Shown: positions 5,638 to 6,073 of the stretch, one piece after another | Layout of the letters: each line of letters begins with the position of its first letter | Position numbering within the stretch: the stretch's first letter is position 1 | From: an uncultured Bacteroidales bacterium | Lineage (GTDB): Bacteria; Bacteroidota; Bacteroidia; Bacteroidales; P3 | Reading direction: 5' to 3' | DNA: 6,073 nucleotides | Assembly: GCA_937906975.1 (NCBI GenBank) | Contig: CALCUN010000157.1 | Coordinates: forward strand, 1-6,073 | Program-made: the position numbers and the translations under genes | Notes under the pieces: generated by a model | Told to the model about the DNA's origin: nothing | Seen by the model: only the letters and a program-made list of their open reading frames with translations | Database searches by the model: none

Positions 5638-6073
5638 ATGGCAGAAAATTACATAACATTAGAGAATGTAACTAAAAGTTTTGGAGAAAAAGAACTGTTT
5701 TCCTCCATTGGATTTGGCATAAACAAAGGACAAAAAATAGCCTTAGTTGCCGAAAATGGTAGCGGAAAAAGTACATTGCTTAAAATAATTGCAAATAAAG
5801 AAGATGCCGATAGCGGAATAGTTTCTTTCCGAAAGGGAATAGCCGTTTCCTATCTTGAACAACACCCTTTACAATCCGAAACTTCTTCAATAATGGACGT
5901 TTTGTTCAATTCGCCTACACCTTTGATGAAAACGGTTAAGCGTTATGAAGAAGCTTTACTTCGTAGCACGCAATTTGCAGACGAAAATTCGGAAAAAGAA
6001 TTAAGCGAAGCCATTTCAGAAATGGATTGTCAAAATGCGTGGAACTATGAAAGTCAAATAAAAGAGATATTAG
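5638..6073 (+). CDS. ABC-F family ATPase, 5' part (Uup-like), cut by window end
   Basis: The first 145 residues of an ABC protein without membrane domains. ABC-F proteins have two ATP-binding cassettes joined by a linker and act at the ribosome (Uup, EttA, antibiotic-protection types); full length is usually 520-640 residues. Seen here are the first strand YITLENVTKSFG (5-16), a Walker A AENGSGKST at 38-46 in which the first glycine is alanine, and the Q-loop YLEQ at 72-75. From about 80 a charged helical stretch fits the arm inserted in the first cassette. The signature, Walker B and second cassette are beyond the edge. The ATG lies two bases after the DUF4292 stop. A Uup-like housekeeping factor fits the beginning of the sequence better than a resistance type, but the missing linker would decide that. 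Confidence 0.88.
   Translation, partial: MAENYITLENVTKSFGEKELFSSIGFGINKGQKIALVAENGSGKSTLLKIIANKEDADSGIVSFRKGIAVSYLEQHPLQSETSSIMDVLFNSPTPLMKTVKRYEEALLRSTQFADENSEKELSEAISEMDCQNAWNYESQIKEIL

Overview
The window looks like a chromosomal core-genome segment of an anaerobic member of the Bacteroidota, probably Bacteroidales. The DNA is AT-rich. Start codons lack clear Shine-Dalgarno sequences, and the one divergent intergenic region carries two exact matches to the Bacteroidota -7 promoter element TAnnTTTG. Several protein families are typical of the phylum: a DUF4292 lipoprotein, a probable DUF7935 membrane protein, and an rsgA-dtd pair. I see no mobile element, CRISPR array, rRNA or tRNA.

Layout. 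Left arm, minus strand (1-1211): rsgA, a 30S-maturation GTPase, is followed four bases later by dtd, a D-aminoacyl-tRNA deacylase that runs off the left edge. A 128-bp divergent promoter region (1212-1339) separates this arm from a plus-strand run that continues past the right edge: lepA (1340-3127), a single-pass membrane protein of the DUF7935 type (3146-3694), a stand-alone DRTGG-type domain protein (3695-4027), a GHKL ATP-binding protein without any histidine-phosphotransfer domain (4039-4587), a GatB/YqeY protein (4601-5047), a DUF4292 lipoprotein (5048-5635), and the start of an ABC-F ATPase (5638-6073, cut by the window). Gaps in this run are 0 to 18 bases, two junctions are TAAATG, and no terminator hairpin is visible, so it reads as one operon.

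How the genes relate. The theme at both ends is translation: RsgA and LepA are ribosome-linked GTPases read from opposite sides of one promoter region, DTD clears D-aminoacyl-tRNAs, ABC-F proteins act on ribosomes, and YqeY resembles the tRNA-binding tail of GatB. Embedded in this run is a small module, DUF7935-like / DRTGG / GHKL ATPase, whose last two parts resemble genes found beside [FeFe]-hydrogenase genes in Clostridia and Thermotogae. Here no hydrogenase gene is in view. That module is the least understood and most interesting part of the window. The rest is conserved housekeeping content, and I do not see strong evidence for a wholly new system.
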